Source: Phoronis australis (Eukaryota; Phoronida; Phoronidae). Taken from it: DNA of 52,896 bases. Below are positions 1 to 11,746 of this stretch, piece after piece; the first letter of the stretch is position 1; every line of letters begins with the position of its first letter. Position numbers and translations under genes: made by a program. Where the stretch lies: positions 1,660,304 to 1,713,199 of the forward strand of contig NMRA01000025.1 in NCBI GenBank assembly GCA_002633005.1, read 5' to 3'. The notes under the pieces were generated by a model. That model was not told the origin of the DNA and did no database searches. It worked only from the letters and a program-made list of their open reading frames with translations.

Positions 1-2833
1 CGTGCCAAAATTGATTTTTTAGATCATCGAAAAAATGTTTAGATTATGCTCTTACCTGAAGCGTTAAATACTCACAAATTTCGGATCTCAAAATTTGCCG
101 GGGAGGGGGGGAGGTGTATGAAGAGAAGGATAAAAAGTTCGCTAACCACAACTTCGCATCTAGTACCTGTTTAGTTGCAGTAGCTGGCTACGGGCATAGA
201 ATATAGGGTTTAGAGAACATCGACCTCGAGAAACATCGGAACCGGAAAATATCAGTTCTGGGTTATATCCATCCCGAGGAATATCGTAAAGCATCAGGTC
301 TTTTATAACCGCCGGGAATCTAAGAGTTCATTTTCAAATAAACCATTGGCACCCGGGTGGTTAACAAAGCCAAGCTGGTATACTCTTTCATTTAGGACTG
401 CTGCTGTTCTCTTTTGATGTGCAGCTTTGAACTGGTGCGAACGCGTGAGTTCACGCACTTGAATCGCTGGAATAGGCCTACACTTTACGTTGGCAACAAC
501 GTGTGAAAGACAAATCATATTTTGCGCACGTATCCCCAGAAACAATTAGTAATGGGGTTTGAGAATTTCTTGGCAACTGAAAGTAAAGATGTGATCGTCG
601 TTTGGGGATTAATAGGTTGTCATTTTCACTTTGGCTGTCTTATGGGATAAAAACGAGGCGCACATCTCTAAGTCACGATTGTCTGCCCGGACCGCTTGCA
701 CAATAACAACGGGACCGACCAGTGCCGTAGTGCGATATCAGGGATATTGTCGTGGATATTAGATACATGTAATAAGGACATCTTAAGCGAAAAACAAACA
801 TATTTGTCCCCCACGAAGTTTGGTAAGTTGATCGCTTAAGAATTAATAGAAACACCGCTGTTTTGTGAGATTTTATCACGTGTTATGTGGCCCGAAACTT
901 TCTTCGGCGAATCCGGAAATTTGCAAAAGTGGCCGAAAATGTTAGCCAATGAAACGCGTCAAAGATCGATTCTGCATATCCCATGTTCACGCGACTTGCT
1001 TACAAGTCATCGGGAGGGCCTGTTCTCAGTTGGTGTTCTTTTGAACTTGGATTTGGCAACAATCAAATAATGGTCGGATTAGCAAGAATTGCTTTATATT
1101 TGCCAGGTATCTGCCGAGAAGTGTAAAAACTCAGCTCGCATTCGTTGGAAATTCCAGGTCGCATTTTGCGACTTGATACGAGCTGACAAAAATCTCAGTC
1201 CGCATTTCCAAATTTCAGGTCTCAAATGCGACCTGCAGCTAGTTATGTCGAGCTCTGCAGATTATTCAGGACATCGGCACATTTAAAAAGTTTTCCAAGC
1301 CATCAACTTTGACTGGTTGACCATCCTCATAAAATTGAGGCATCTCATGTCAACGGTAGGTGATCTTTCAACAGACTCCTTTCCGCGTTAGAAACCAAAT
1401 TATATCATGGTATGAATGGAATAGTTTGAGACTGAATCGGCCTACATCCTAATTTTCATGTTAAGGTAACATGAACGAAGATAAATTCTGTAATTTTTCT
1501 TTCTCTTGACAGTTCACATCGCATGGTAACACTAATGATAACATTTGGGGAGGAAATTAACTGAATAATTAGAGGAGAGACATGATGAGTCCCAAAATCT
1601 AAAAAATTACTCACAGGGATGTACTGGTTATGAATATCCAACTTTCCTTGTGGTTTTTGAATAATGACACCAATTTGAAGAATAGTTTTTGTACTGCCAG
1701 TACAACAAACCAGCAACCGAGCACGACATAATTAAAGAGCCTAATTAAAGAACCATCAGAATTACTATTTCTGGCTTAGATATAATGAAAAAATAGAGTA
1801 TTTGGCTGTCAATGTTTACAATCGTCTTGAACAAAATTTCAAAAGTAACACGTCCTTTTTATATGTAAAAGCTCTCAACCAGCTTTGCGTCAAAACAAAG
1901 ATCTTGATTTAGACATCTCCTTGCCGCTACAAAACCGGTCTCAACCGGTTCTTTAACTTAGTTTATAAGTGATTTCTAAACTATTAACCTCACAGGGTTC
2001 GTATACGAGTATCTTTGTAACGAATGTGTTGTTGTTCAGTCATTTTACATCAGAATATTACGCTATCTCGTGAGCATGGTCATATTGTCTAAGCAACTTT
2101 GCTTGCCACAAGACAATTGTTGCCAATTTCTATCCACGGGCATGCCAATGGTGGTGCTATTGACTTTGTTAGAGAGAAAAGTTCAAACTTTAATATGGCA
2201 TAAAATCAATTAATGCAACCGTGGGTGCTTCATAGATTTCAGGTTTGGGAAAACTGGAACTTTTCCAGTCGAATGTATGCTCTCGGGTAAAAAAATGTCA
2301 AAAATTCTCAAACCCAAAAATTGCTTTGAATGTAAGGGATGTATTGGACATCAATTGAAGAGCTTTATTGGTAAGTGGTTTAAACAAAGTTCTATTTCTG
2401 GCTGAAAGATGGTAAGACAAAAATATTCGAAAAGTTAAAAAGTGTTATTGTGGTACAAACAAAGCAAAAAGAAACGCTGTTTTTAATGTAGTTCATAAAA
2501 AGAATAAATGAAAGGCTTAATGAAACTTTCTCTGAATTAAATAGATGTGCCAAACCATTCCTGGACTAGGTTATTCAAAATCCATACGTTGCATATAACA
2601 CAGTTATCTTCTCAGTCAGGACCGACCCTTTTTTAGGCTCAGGTATGTTTACTTTCATAGGCCAACTGAGACATTTGTATTCTTGATTAAGAGCAGGGTT
2701 CACAAAGAAATGTTTTCACTGCCAATTTCAAAAGGTCTATTGTATGTACAGAAACCAATGATTTACAACCATCCACAGACCTCTAAGCCACTGTGGTGAC
2801 TAGTTATCCCAGCTAACTCCAAAATAGACTCAC
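1..2833. other. SHPK first intron, no further exon seen
   Basis: This stretch lies 3' of the SHPK first exon on the minus strand, so it is intron. I looked on the minus strand for the next sedoheptulokinase exon and found none, so the rest of the gene probably lies beyond the left edge. A cluster of degenerate 'aggtcgcatttt' and 'tgcgac' motifs sits at about 1128-1245 and recurs near 17.82 kb. The small open frames here carry no recognisable protein. Confidence 0.6.
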
Positions 2834-3468
2834 ATGCTTGTGTCCCATTCCATGCCCAGTGTGTTGAAATAGCCCCAACTTGCTGCATTGTGGGTTGACA
2901 TAATAGGCTTGTCTGAGTTACATAACATTGCAACCACGAAGTCTTGAATTGTCCCAGCACAGTCATAGGCTGCTAGATAATCAGGTCTATTCCTTACCAG
3001 CCAGAAGGTTGTTGCGCACCCATGACCGGTGGACAGTCTAAGATGGGACGTGGGCACTGGGAGAGTTGATAGAAACTCAGGGGAACATCGACTATCTTGC
3101 CAAGTTATCAAATTACTCGTGCACTGTCCTTTCTCAAATCTTCCGAAAGAGTTCCTTTCCCAGCCTTGACGTGATTTCCAAAAAATCACGCCGTGCATCT
3201 GACCAGCGACGCCAATTTTGTCGACTCTTAACAACTTTTCTTTCGGTAAAGAGGAGACGCAGAATTGCAAAGAAGTGAGAATTTTATCCGCATCCTGCTC
3301 ATCTGTTAAAAATCCTGTTTCCAATTCGTTGTGGAGAGTAGCTTGGTGTTTTCTACTCAACTCAGAGATAATAGATCTTGATCTCTTATCAATCAAAACA
3401 ACTTTTACTGTTGTTGTTCCTAAATCAATGCCCAACACATAAGACACAACCGCTCCGTCCGATGCCAT
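2834..3468 (-). CDS. SHPK: Sedoheptulokinase, first coding exon (partial gene)
   Basis: Sedoheptulokinase is an FGGY-family sugar kinase that makes sedoheptulose-7-phosphate in the cytosol and feeds the pentose phosphate pathway. This exon gives about 211 residues of the N-terminal half. The phosphate-binding motif GIDLGTTTVK is at residues 13-22. It is followed by the family-typical GQMHGVIFWK, LITWQDSRC, GHGCATTFWL and AGTIQDFVVAMLC stretches and ends in NAASWGYFNT. I start at the ATG at 3468 because similarity begins just after it. The open frame runs on to 3576, but that extension looks like 5' UTR. The exon ends at a clear donor (GTGAGT from 2833 downwards). The full-length family member is about 470-480 aa, so more than half the gene is missing from the window. 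The identification by recalled similarity is strong. Confidence 0.93.
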
Positions 3469-4635
3469 GTTGTGAACTGCCAGCAGTTTGATAATGAAAC
3501 ATTTTGACCTACTTTGGCTACGCTGGTACTCGCGGCAGAAGACTATACTACTGTATGTATGCGTTTTTAGGCCCATGCTACTTTATAACTCTGATTCGAG
3601 TAAAACTCGGGAAAATTGAATGTTTGCAGGTAATACCATGGTCAAGCGTGTTTCTCCAGTTACAGATTCACCCCATTTATGTTTTAAAATAGTCTCAGCA
3701 TCATTTGGCTCCTGGAATCAGGCGAAGAATATTGAAGAATATGATCTAGTAGGCTCGTGCAGTTTACCGCGCCTCACCCAACATGCAACGTATTTTTAAC
3801 ATTTAGGTTTTTGTTTTTCAATTGAGAATTTTTGAAATTTTCACTGTGTTTTATGACAACTGGCTACAGGTCAGTCGAACATTTCTTTAAATACTTTCAA
3901 ACATGCACTATTTCAGGTGTAGTTGGTTCGATCAATTCACGATGTGCTAGTTTTTTATCGAATTTTCCATAATTGTTTAAATAAATTTTGCAGCTCTTCA
4001 CTAGTCTGTTTTGTTATTCATATGAATAAGCATAAAACTTAACAAGTTACTTTATTTTGCATGAACGCGCTATACATTTTGCACGACACTGAAGTATGCC
4101 AAGATGCTTCCGTAGAAAGAAATTTGTGTGCCGTCATCTACAACTAGACATGGATCTGTGTAAATGATACACACCTGCGCCTATAAACGAAAATTGGGTT
4201 TCAAATTATGCGCGAAGACCTCGAGTAAACAAATGTATTCGAGGAAAACGCATTTATTTCGAATATAGTCTCTTGGGTTGAAATTTATGTATTCACGGTA
4301 GATCATAATTTACCGCGGGTACCAGAGTATATTTTGACACGCTGAAACTAGGGCATTCGTCTGCTTTGGGCATTGGACCTCAAATTCAACTGACCTTTTA
4401 AGGAAATAGCACGGAAATCGACGTGCATCCAGGGAGTCGAAACCAACTCTACCACGGGCGCGCACCTCTACCACCGACAAATATTCTTACCACTCACAAA
4501 TACCCCTGCCACAGAACCTGCCATGGCACTCATGCACAAAGTCCTCAGCTAGTGTAAGTGACCGAAGTGAGCGCTAGAGCTCCAGTACTATTTTTTCAGT
4601 CGCATAAAAATGCTTATAATAATATTATACTCCAG

Positions 4636-5195
4636 GGTCGTAGGAAGTGGGGGGCCGGGGGGTGCGGGCCCCTCCAAAAATTTTTCAGGCGTCATGGTTC
4701 AACCGTGGCAACCGACATACGCGTGGGGCGGAGACAGTCGAGAAAAGAAAGACTGCTAAATGCGAATAAGAGAGAAAAATCAAGAGAAACATTTAACAAC
4801 TCTATATCGGAGCATGGTTTACCTTCGGTTTAACCTGGCCAGGACATTGCTGTTGAGGTCTCCGCTTTCGCAGCACAGGTCGTCTAAATACACTTGGAAA
4901 CGTGCACGTAATGATTCATACATTATATTTCGAAAAATCGAAAGAAATTGTAAAGCGAAACTTTTGTGGAGCGTATTAATTTACTTGATTTTTAAATTCA
5001 ATAAGCTCAAAATTTTGCGATTGCAAAACCATATTTTTCCAGAGGCCCTCTCTGGCAAGGGATAACGGAAACAACTGTCGCTTTTTTCTCGAATTGTGTA
5101 TCACTTGATGCCCTGGCAGATATCATCAATTGCTGCACATTTCTTGATTTTTCAAAATATTGATAATTTCATATTGAGGGGCCCCACCCTTGAAG
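4636..5195. repeat. Possible non-autonomous element with GC-rich ends
   Basis: The left end has a run of Gs followed by 'gcgggcccctcc'; the right end has 'gaggggccccaccc', which is roughly the reverse complement. The interior is AT-rich and has no convincing coding frame. I infer a small transposon with imperfect inverted ends. The boundaries are approximate and no target-site duplication was established. Confidence 0.35.
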
Positions 5196-5382
5196 GAGGC
5201 CAATGATGACATTCAAATGGCCACTCTTTTTATGTTTTTATTGACAAAGTCTTAAGGGTCCGCTCACTGATAGAGGGCCCAGTGTTGGACTTGATTACGT
5301 CTAGTTTCCTGTTTTTGTGAAATCGTCCAACTGACTTTCATGTTGAAGAGGATCACTTCCTGCACCGTCTTGTGACCCCACG

Positions 5383-5430
5383 ACACCACCCAGCACTGAA
5401 AAAGTGGGGCTATAGCCTCCCAGCCCCATT
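5383..5430. repeat. Dispersed repeat fragment, copy 1 of 2
   Basis: A short sequence including 'cagcactgaaaaa' and 'tggggctatagcctccc' is present here and again at about 15665-15705, same orientation. The flanks differ, so this is a shared fragment of a dispersed repeat of unknown class. Confidence 0.5.
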
Positions 5431-5705
5431 TGGTGCGCCGCCCATGGACACTGCCAAGTATTCTCGAGCGAAGTTGAGATTCCAAATCATAGGCATCTTA
5501 ATACTATTATGTGGTGTCTATGTTCCAAATTCATAAAAAACACCAACATTCGTGCACAGCACAGCAGAATCAAGACATTCGATCCAAACAACCAAAAAAT
5601 GTGAAAAAATACAATAGGATTGACCATCATCGAAAGGATGGCATTTTGAAGAACGTAAAAACCCCTATTTGTTAATTACACAAAAGGATGGTTTGTTATA
5701 GAATA

Positions 5706-5870
5706 ATTAGAAAACGGACAATCGCCGCACAAATAAAAAAGTTCATGTTAACTCAACGTTACGTCTTTTCATAAGACATCATCAGGATATGTACAGTAGG
5801 ACATCAAGTGTCGATTACCATTCCAAATCCATGTGGTGAAATGAGTGTGAGAGATTGTCCGTTTTCTAAT
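5706..5870 (-). mobile_element. Fold-back remnant with hammerhead-like core (copy A)
   Basis: The ends 'ttagaaaacggacaat' (5707-5722) and 'attgtccgttttctaa' (5854-5869) are inverted copies. On the minus strand, CTGATGA (5785-5779) is followed by a 5-bp stem (GTCTT/AAGAC) and then GTAAC where a hammerhead ribozyme has GAAAC. The same flanking sequence occurs at 24.73-24.81 kb. Hammerhead motifs are known in the terminal repeats of Penelope-like retroelements, so I infer a remnant of that class. No reverse transcriptase is visible here. Confidence 0.5.
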
Positions 5871-7631
5871 CGTACTATGGCCAAAAAAATAATGTAATTA
5901 CAAAATAATATTATTGTTTCCCATAGTACCTCTTTTGAAAATGTTTACTATGGGTTGTTTGTAAGGAATTTCCACATGTGGAAAACATTGCTGTCAAGGC
6001 TACCATTGGGGTGAACGAGAGTACTCAAGTACTCCCAATAATAAAAAAATATTTCAGCGTTCATTTTTGGGGGGGTCAAGTTAAACTCGTGAACCTTTAT
6101 AGGTACCTCGGTAATGTGCAAAAATACACCTTACTATGAATGCCCAATCTCCCATTTTCCCCGGGTTACCCGCTTAAAATCTGCGAGCATGGCTGCGGAT
6201 ATTGCTTATAACATTGATTTCCGTTTTGATTAACAAATTCGTTAATTTCTGATTTACATGCTTAATATGCATCTACAAAAACCGACAGGTTAATAGATGC
6301 TTTTTGCCAATTAGAGGCTAATCTTTTAAGAAATGATGATTCTCAAAGACATTGATGAAATTTGGACACTTCCCAAAAGTTTACTCACAATTCACATGAC
6401 AATAAAGACAATGGTTTTTAACTTCGGAACAAGTTTTGTTGTTTAAACTCACTAACAGGGGATCAAAAGAGAATTAAGTCATTAAATCAAGGTAAACGCA
6501 ATGCTCATGGATTTGATTGCTGGTTTCTGATTTGCATGTTTATGTATCTATGAAAGTGGACTGATTGACGGATGATTTTTTTGACAATTAGGAGCTAATC
6601 TTGTAGAAATGAGAATGCTTCAATGAACTTAATTGCAAGCAGACACCGGGAAAATTCGATCTATCATCAGATCTCCAAATATAAAAGTACGCTAAATGAT
6701 TTTTGCATCCAAATTAAACATGATATTGGATTCGCATAAAAAAATTTCCAAAACTGCGTGTCCTTGTATTCTCTAGCCAAACGATTACAGAAAAGTCTGA
6801 TCTACGATTTTTGTCAGAGAATGCTTGAAGGACACACACTTTGGGGATCTTGTGTACCCGGAGTCAAAGATCATGATTCGTTTGGACGAGTAACATACAA
6901 AAAATATTTATCGGTAGCTTGAGTTTTAGCCCCTTATTCACCAAACTCTGGCCTAGCAATTTTAAAACATCCTTGCTTGACACTCACAACTCATTCTCAT
7001 ATGTGACAACTGTAAAGCTTAGTAAACCTAATTTAATTATGAGATTGTTATGAAGATGTACCGATTGGCGATAGTTTGAACACTACATCAGGACATTCGC
7101 ATTTTTGTTAGTTTCAGTGTCCGCAATTCACCCAGTTCACCATTCTTGCATCGTTGTTGTGTAGATTTCAAAGTTATTGAACATTGAAAAAAGCTCGAAG
7201 TCTGTCACCTTCAACCCATTTTACGGTAACTAAAAATCAACTTTGCGCTATCTTTACAATAACCAGTATAGTAGAGTGTCAAGTAAAATAAATCGAAAAA
7301 ATCCTTTCCGCCGAGAAGTACTCGACTCTGGCACTTTGTAACCTCAATCAATCTGAAAACGGATGAATGATGATATTGCCTAAGGGTGTAACAGAATCAT
7401 AGCAGATATTTTCTAATGAAATAGCAAAATGCGTTCTATTTAGAAAAATAACCTAGGGCTATTCGAGATAGATTTTTCCCAACACAATTGGTGTGTCAAG
7501 GAGTAAGCATTTCCATTCATGGTCACTGTTTATTCTGCAGTGCCTGGTAAAAAATTGGCACAGTTTGTGAAGCCTTTGTTCCTTGGAATTTTAAGGTCAT
7601 AGTGAGCTGTGAATCTGTTGTGAAGCCGGGC

Positions 7632-9648
7632 ATGGAGAAGTCAGAATCAGGCAACTTACCGGTAACCAAGCGAGACATTGAGTTGGTCAATAAGACATGG
7701 AACACTGTCAAGGAAGGCGGACATTCGTTTGAAGACGTGGGACGGGATATCATTATGAGGTAAGTTTACATTGGTCTAATTTTAGCTGGGCCTATGGGCG
7801 TACGAAGTAAAGTGGATGGCCGGCTAGTGCGACCCCGCTAAAGTAACCAAATGGAGAGGCTGAAGATTTGTAAAACTGGTGTCCACGAAGGTGGGGCGGG
7901 CGGAGGCAAGGACTGGAGATATAGGCAATAAACTGGGGTCGACCTAGGAGTGAAACTGGGTGATATCGGTCAACCAGGGGTTGCGCTCATATTTGCCAAA
8001 CACCCCTCCCCTTTCCCATGCACCAAACCTTGCTGCGCCTAAGAGTATTTTTACCGGGAAAATGTGGACGTGTTGATGAAAATAGTACATCATCCGGGTG
8101 TGTACACTGTTTCTGTCACTATATACTCATGATAAAATACAATTATGTTGTTTATGTAATTCATGTCTTTGGTTAGTGGACATTGCTAAACAGCTGCCTC
8201 CTGTTCAGTAACGCTAGGACCTCGCTAAAAAGCAAGACTTCGCGAGATTACGTGAGATATTGCCGTGCATTTTAAATGAGAGCACGTGACTTTGACTATA
8301 GGTTTTAGCTAGGTCCTAGCATAGGTCCTAGCGTCTACTGAACGCACGCCTGGACCACAGGCGTCCTCAGCTTCTGATCGTCCCCAATACACTACATATA
8401 AATACTACAAGGTATGACACTTCGGACTTGAAATTCCACNTTTTACTCCAGTAAGTATCAAAATAAACTTTTTATGTTTAGTATCAGCACAACCAATTCA
8501 AAAGCAAATACAATTATTTAGAAGTTTCGTAACATTGCAGAAAAAAATCAGAAACTTGGCATAAATTTCAATTTACGAGTTTTTTATATTTTTACAATGT
8601 TCATAATATGTATACATACATGTGGATTTTCAAACGCCAGAGATGAGTAAAATCATCCCCGCCTTGGCTATTTTTCCAGAAATAAGTGTTCAGAAACTCC
8701 ATCTCTTACTTGAGTTATTCCCATAATTTTGAATATCCAATGCATAGATATATGACATACATTGATAATCTCTGTACAGCGTCACCTCTGGCAGTGTGAC
8801 CCCTCGTAGTACTGGGAAAGAATGTAAAACGATGTGGGAAATTCATATTCGCAAAATAGTATTATGGTTCATGCGTCTTAGAGATAACATTTTTTTGTTT
8901 TAGCCTCTTCGAAATAAGCCCTGAAGTCAAGTCCTTATTTTCATTTGGGTCGGAAACAAATGATGAACTCCGAGAGAGCCCAGGGATAAACAAGCATGCA
9001 AATGATTTTGTCACCATGGTCGACAAAGCAATTCAGTTACTTTCTGGAGGTGAAACAGAGAAATTAACGCAAGAGTTTAAGGAGCTTGGACGAAAGCATC
9101 ATGGTTTCGGAACAAGGAAGCAACATTTTCAGGTGAAATGAAATGAAAGCTTAAGTTCGGTGATATGAATGTTCTGTTTGACATAACTGGAATATCTGTC
9201 TTTTTGCAGCGCTACCAGATAACATTGTGACGATATATAAACATAGGGCATCTTCCTTTGTTGATTTTCAGGACTTTTGTCAAAAGATTAGCTTGAATGA
9301 ATGCAGCTAATAGTGCCGAATATTTACTGACATGCGATAAGTTTCCAAGATTCCTGAAAAAGAAATCCGTAAAAAGACTAGCACGAACGAGCCTATAAGA
9401 AGTTTTGTATTAGGATTTCATTCACGATTCTCAGAAAACCTTGTTTATTTTACTCTGAAACTGGAAAGAACAAATTAAACGATATTGTATTTTTACCAGT
9501 TTTGTTTTTACAGGACATGGGGCGTGCTGTGTTAACGACTCTTGAAAACAAACTTGGAGAAGAATTTACCAAGGAAGTGTGTCAAGCGTGGATAGACGTT
9601 TTTGTAACGGCCATAGCTTCAACGATGGCGAAAGAAATGGACGAGTGA
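7632..9648 (+). CDS. Globin (three exons, neuroglobin/cytoglobin-like)
   Basis: The exons 7632-7759, 8904-9132 and 9514-9648 join to 163 aa with no frame break. The product has the globin fold pattern: KTW in helix A, LFSFG around the CD corner (residues 54-58), a candidate distal histidine in NKHANDF (His74) and a candidate proximal histidine in LGRKHHGFG (His108), the latter resembling neuroglobins. The introns interrupt in phase 2 before SLFEIS and in phase 0 after KQHFQ, which match the classical B12.2 and G7.0 globin positions. It would bind haem and oxygen or other small ligands in the cytoplasm; the exact role cannot be read. The ATG at 7632 was chosen because it begins a short leader typical of such globins. 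No signal peptide is seen. A copy of a terminal-repeat sequence lies in intron 1 (8370-8440). Confidence 0.92.
8370..8440 (+). repeat. Terminal-repeat-like sequence in globin intron 1
   Basis: This ~70 bp begins 'cgtcctcagcttctgatcg' and is found in inverted orientation at 14433-14507. Its first ~25 bp also form both arms of a compact hairpin at 41117-41188. It ends against an undetermined base at 8440. I read it as one end of a transposon family whose outer terminus is 'gtcctcag'. Confidence 0.6.
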
Positions 9649-10079
9649 AAACGTTTATGAACTTAGATGCTGTAACTGCCCGTGATATCATTCATTCTTC
9701 GTGATTTGCACAGCATTCAAACATAAAAATGTGACGTTGAGCTATATATGATGTGATGTAACCAAACATGTGAACTCTTTGGAACACCTGTGACCGAAGA
9801 TTTTGATTTTACAAGTTGTAGATGTCGGGCAGCAATGTGATAGAACACCCATTGCTCTAAAACCGTACCCCCCCCCCCCCCAGTATCCACCGCCACCTTT
9901 CACAAACTCCTGCTCTTTCGCCAACACTTTTGCCGATTCCCGGATGACCGTGACCATGACACATACGTCGTCATTAACTTTGCCGCCAAAGTCGTCTCCT
10001 AATAATTGAATTTGGCTTCCACACTGATGTTCAAGTGGGCCCAGTCGGAAATGATTACATGAAGTAAAATACAGACAAC

Positions 10080-10190
10080 TATGTACAATTAGATTGAAAA
10101 GATAATAAATAAAATAAAATAAATTAGTATAAAATTAGTTAATATGTACAATTTGATGAATAAATAAAATAAAATAGAGTAAAATAATGA
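10080..10190. repeat. AT-rich microsatellite with duplicated block
   Basis: Runs of 'aataaataaaataaaat' occur twice within about 70 bp, each preceded by similar 'atgtacaatt' sequence, so this is an AT-rich simple repeat with an internal duplication. It contains several AATAAA hexamers but is about 450 bp beyond the globin stop, so its use as a polyadenylation signal is uncertain. Confidence 0.6.
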
Positions 10191-11593
10191 TGAATTGCCT
10201 ACAGCAACAAACCACGCACAAAGTCTTAGTTATTCTGTTTGAAGGCATGGACATTGGGCGCGTTCGCGTTGGAAATCCCAAGCCTGTTATAAGCGGTACA
10301 GCACCTATGTAGGCAAAAATTCTTTTGCCACAGTTGTTGTTAGGTTTAACTGGTGCCAGGCAGCCAGAAACACTCGCTCTTGTATTGTATTGTAATTGTG
10401 AGAATCTCTGACTGCCTTGAGTTTAGTAGTAAGGTAATTGGATGTGAGGATATGTGTGGCTTTGCACACTAAAAAGTTTAAATGAAAGGCACGCCTGCTA
10501 ACCGAACTGCACATTTTGTCTCAAAGCACGATTGCATGTGCGCGCACCCAACCTAAAAAGATAGGGGGCTCGAATTTCTGGATAGTATACTAAAAAACAA
10601 ACGGAGGACTTAATTAAAAAATCGGGAAAACGGTTGCGCAGGTCGTCCGAGTCGGACACTCGCAATCCGGNGGCCCCCCCCCCCCCCCGGTTAATTACCA
10701 GGGTTTATTTCCTCACGCTCTTGCTGTTTTAGTCCGAAAAACTGCCGAAGTGTTGTCTGAGACATTCGCGTAAGTCTGTGCAATCATGGGGCAGTTTTAC
10801 TCGTGCTTCTTTGCCGCCAGTTATGTCAAGTTGAGCCGTGGCTTTAGCGTATGCAAACGAAAATCAAAGTAAACTTAAAGCCACACATAGCCTCACGCCT
10901 AGCTAAGGCAAGAATACCGTAGCTTCATCAGAGACCGTTAACGCCTTTGGTCCACTAAGGCCTCACTTATGACCTTTGCTAAAACTTTAGTTGTTATTCC
11001 TCAGCTTAAGTCAGGTTTTGTTCAGAAATTTTAGTCTGTAGTGGTCAGTTCGCACATAAAAGAAAGTGGGACAAGCTATTCCCGCCTGGTTTGATAATAT
11101 AAAACTTTGATCACGAAATCAAAAAGTGAATAGTTATTTTCTATAACGTTTTGTGTATTCGTTCGCCATAATGCTGAGTTAAATTGTGAACAATACGATT
11201 TCGTTTTGTAAAGATTGCACCATAGCACTAATGTTCTGTGCGACATCACCACCTGTGCACTCAAGTTACTCAATGAGTCATGCATGGGAGTTCTGCAGTT
11301 ACTTGTCAGTCTTAATGTAATTAAAGTGTCAATTTAAAACCATTTTTTTGTTGTAGACAACCAGGATTTAAAAAAAAATATCGTTATTAGCAAAAAATAT
11401 CAAAAGTAGTCAAACACCACCAGCAGATCGGCCATTAGGGGGCGAACATTATTGGTACCGGGGACTTATGCAACTTCCTGGGCCGCGACCACCCGCAGCA
11501 GCAAAACCTGTGCTGTTTTGTACATTGAAAGTTTTGATAAAGCCACTTACAAAGGCCCTTTCATTTTATTCCTCACTCGGATTATACGTGATT

Positions 11594-11746
11594 GTTTAGG
11601 GGCGGATCCAGGATTTTGTGTTGGGAGGGCAGAGCAGAGCATTGGTCAGGATTTTGCCCTTCAAACATTCGCACTCCCGAACTGCCAAATGGAAATTGTG
11701 AGAATTTTTGGGGGGCATGGCCCCCTTAGCCCCCTCTAAATCAGCC
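11594..11746 (+). mobile_element. Short MITE-like repeat 'GGATCCAGGATTTT', copy 1
   Basis: A ~150 bp repeat starting 'ggcggatccaggatttt', with 'gaactgccaaatggaaat' in the middle and 'gggggcatggccccctta' near the end. Related copies lie at 15745-15915 (same strand) and 21831-21985 (opposite strand). It has no coding capacity, which fits a non-autonomous element. Confidence 0.65.

Larger units (their letters stand above)
3469..7631. other. Intergenic region between SHPK and globin
   Basis: This is the divergent upstream space of SHPK (minus) and the globin (plus), about 4.2 kb. No exon could be supported. It contains a repeat with G/C-runs at about 4636-5195, a repeat fragment at 5383-5430, a fold-back with a hammerhead-like core at 5706-5870, and two diverged copies of one ~110 bp sequence at about 6238-6350 and 6512-6625. 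The stretch 6630-7500 shows nothing I recognise. Confidence 0.5.

Noticed and set aside
1456-1716. 86-codon minus-strand frame with an acceptor-like and a donor-like border
   Set aside because: Does not resemble the missing SHPK exons or another family I know.
3469-3576. N-terminal extension of the SHPK frame
   Set aside because: The 36 extra codons have no counterpart in the family and precede the natural start just before the phosphate-binding motif.
9803-10009. Proline-rich frame through a C-run
   Set aside because: Caused by the homopolymer tract and simple sequence downstream of the globin.
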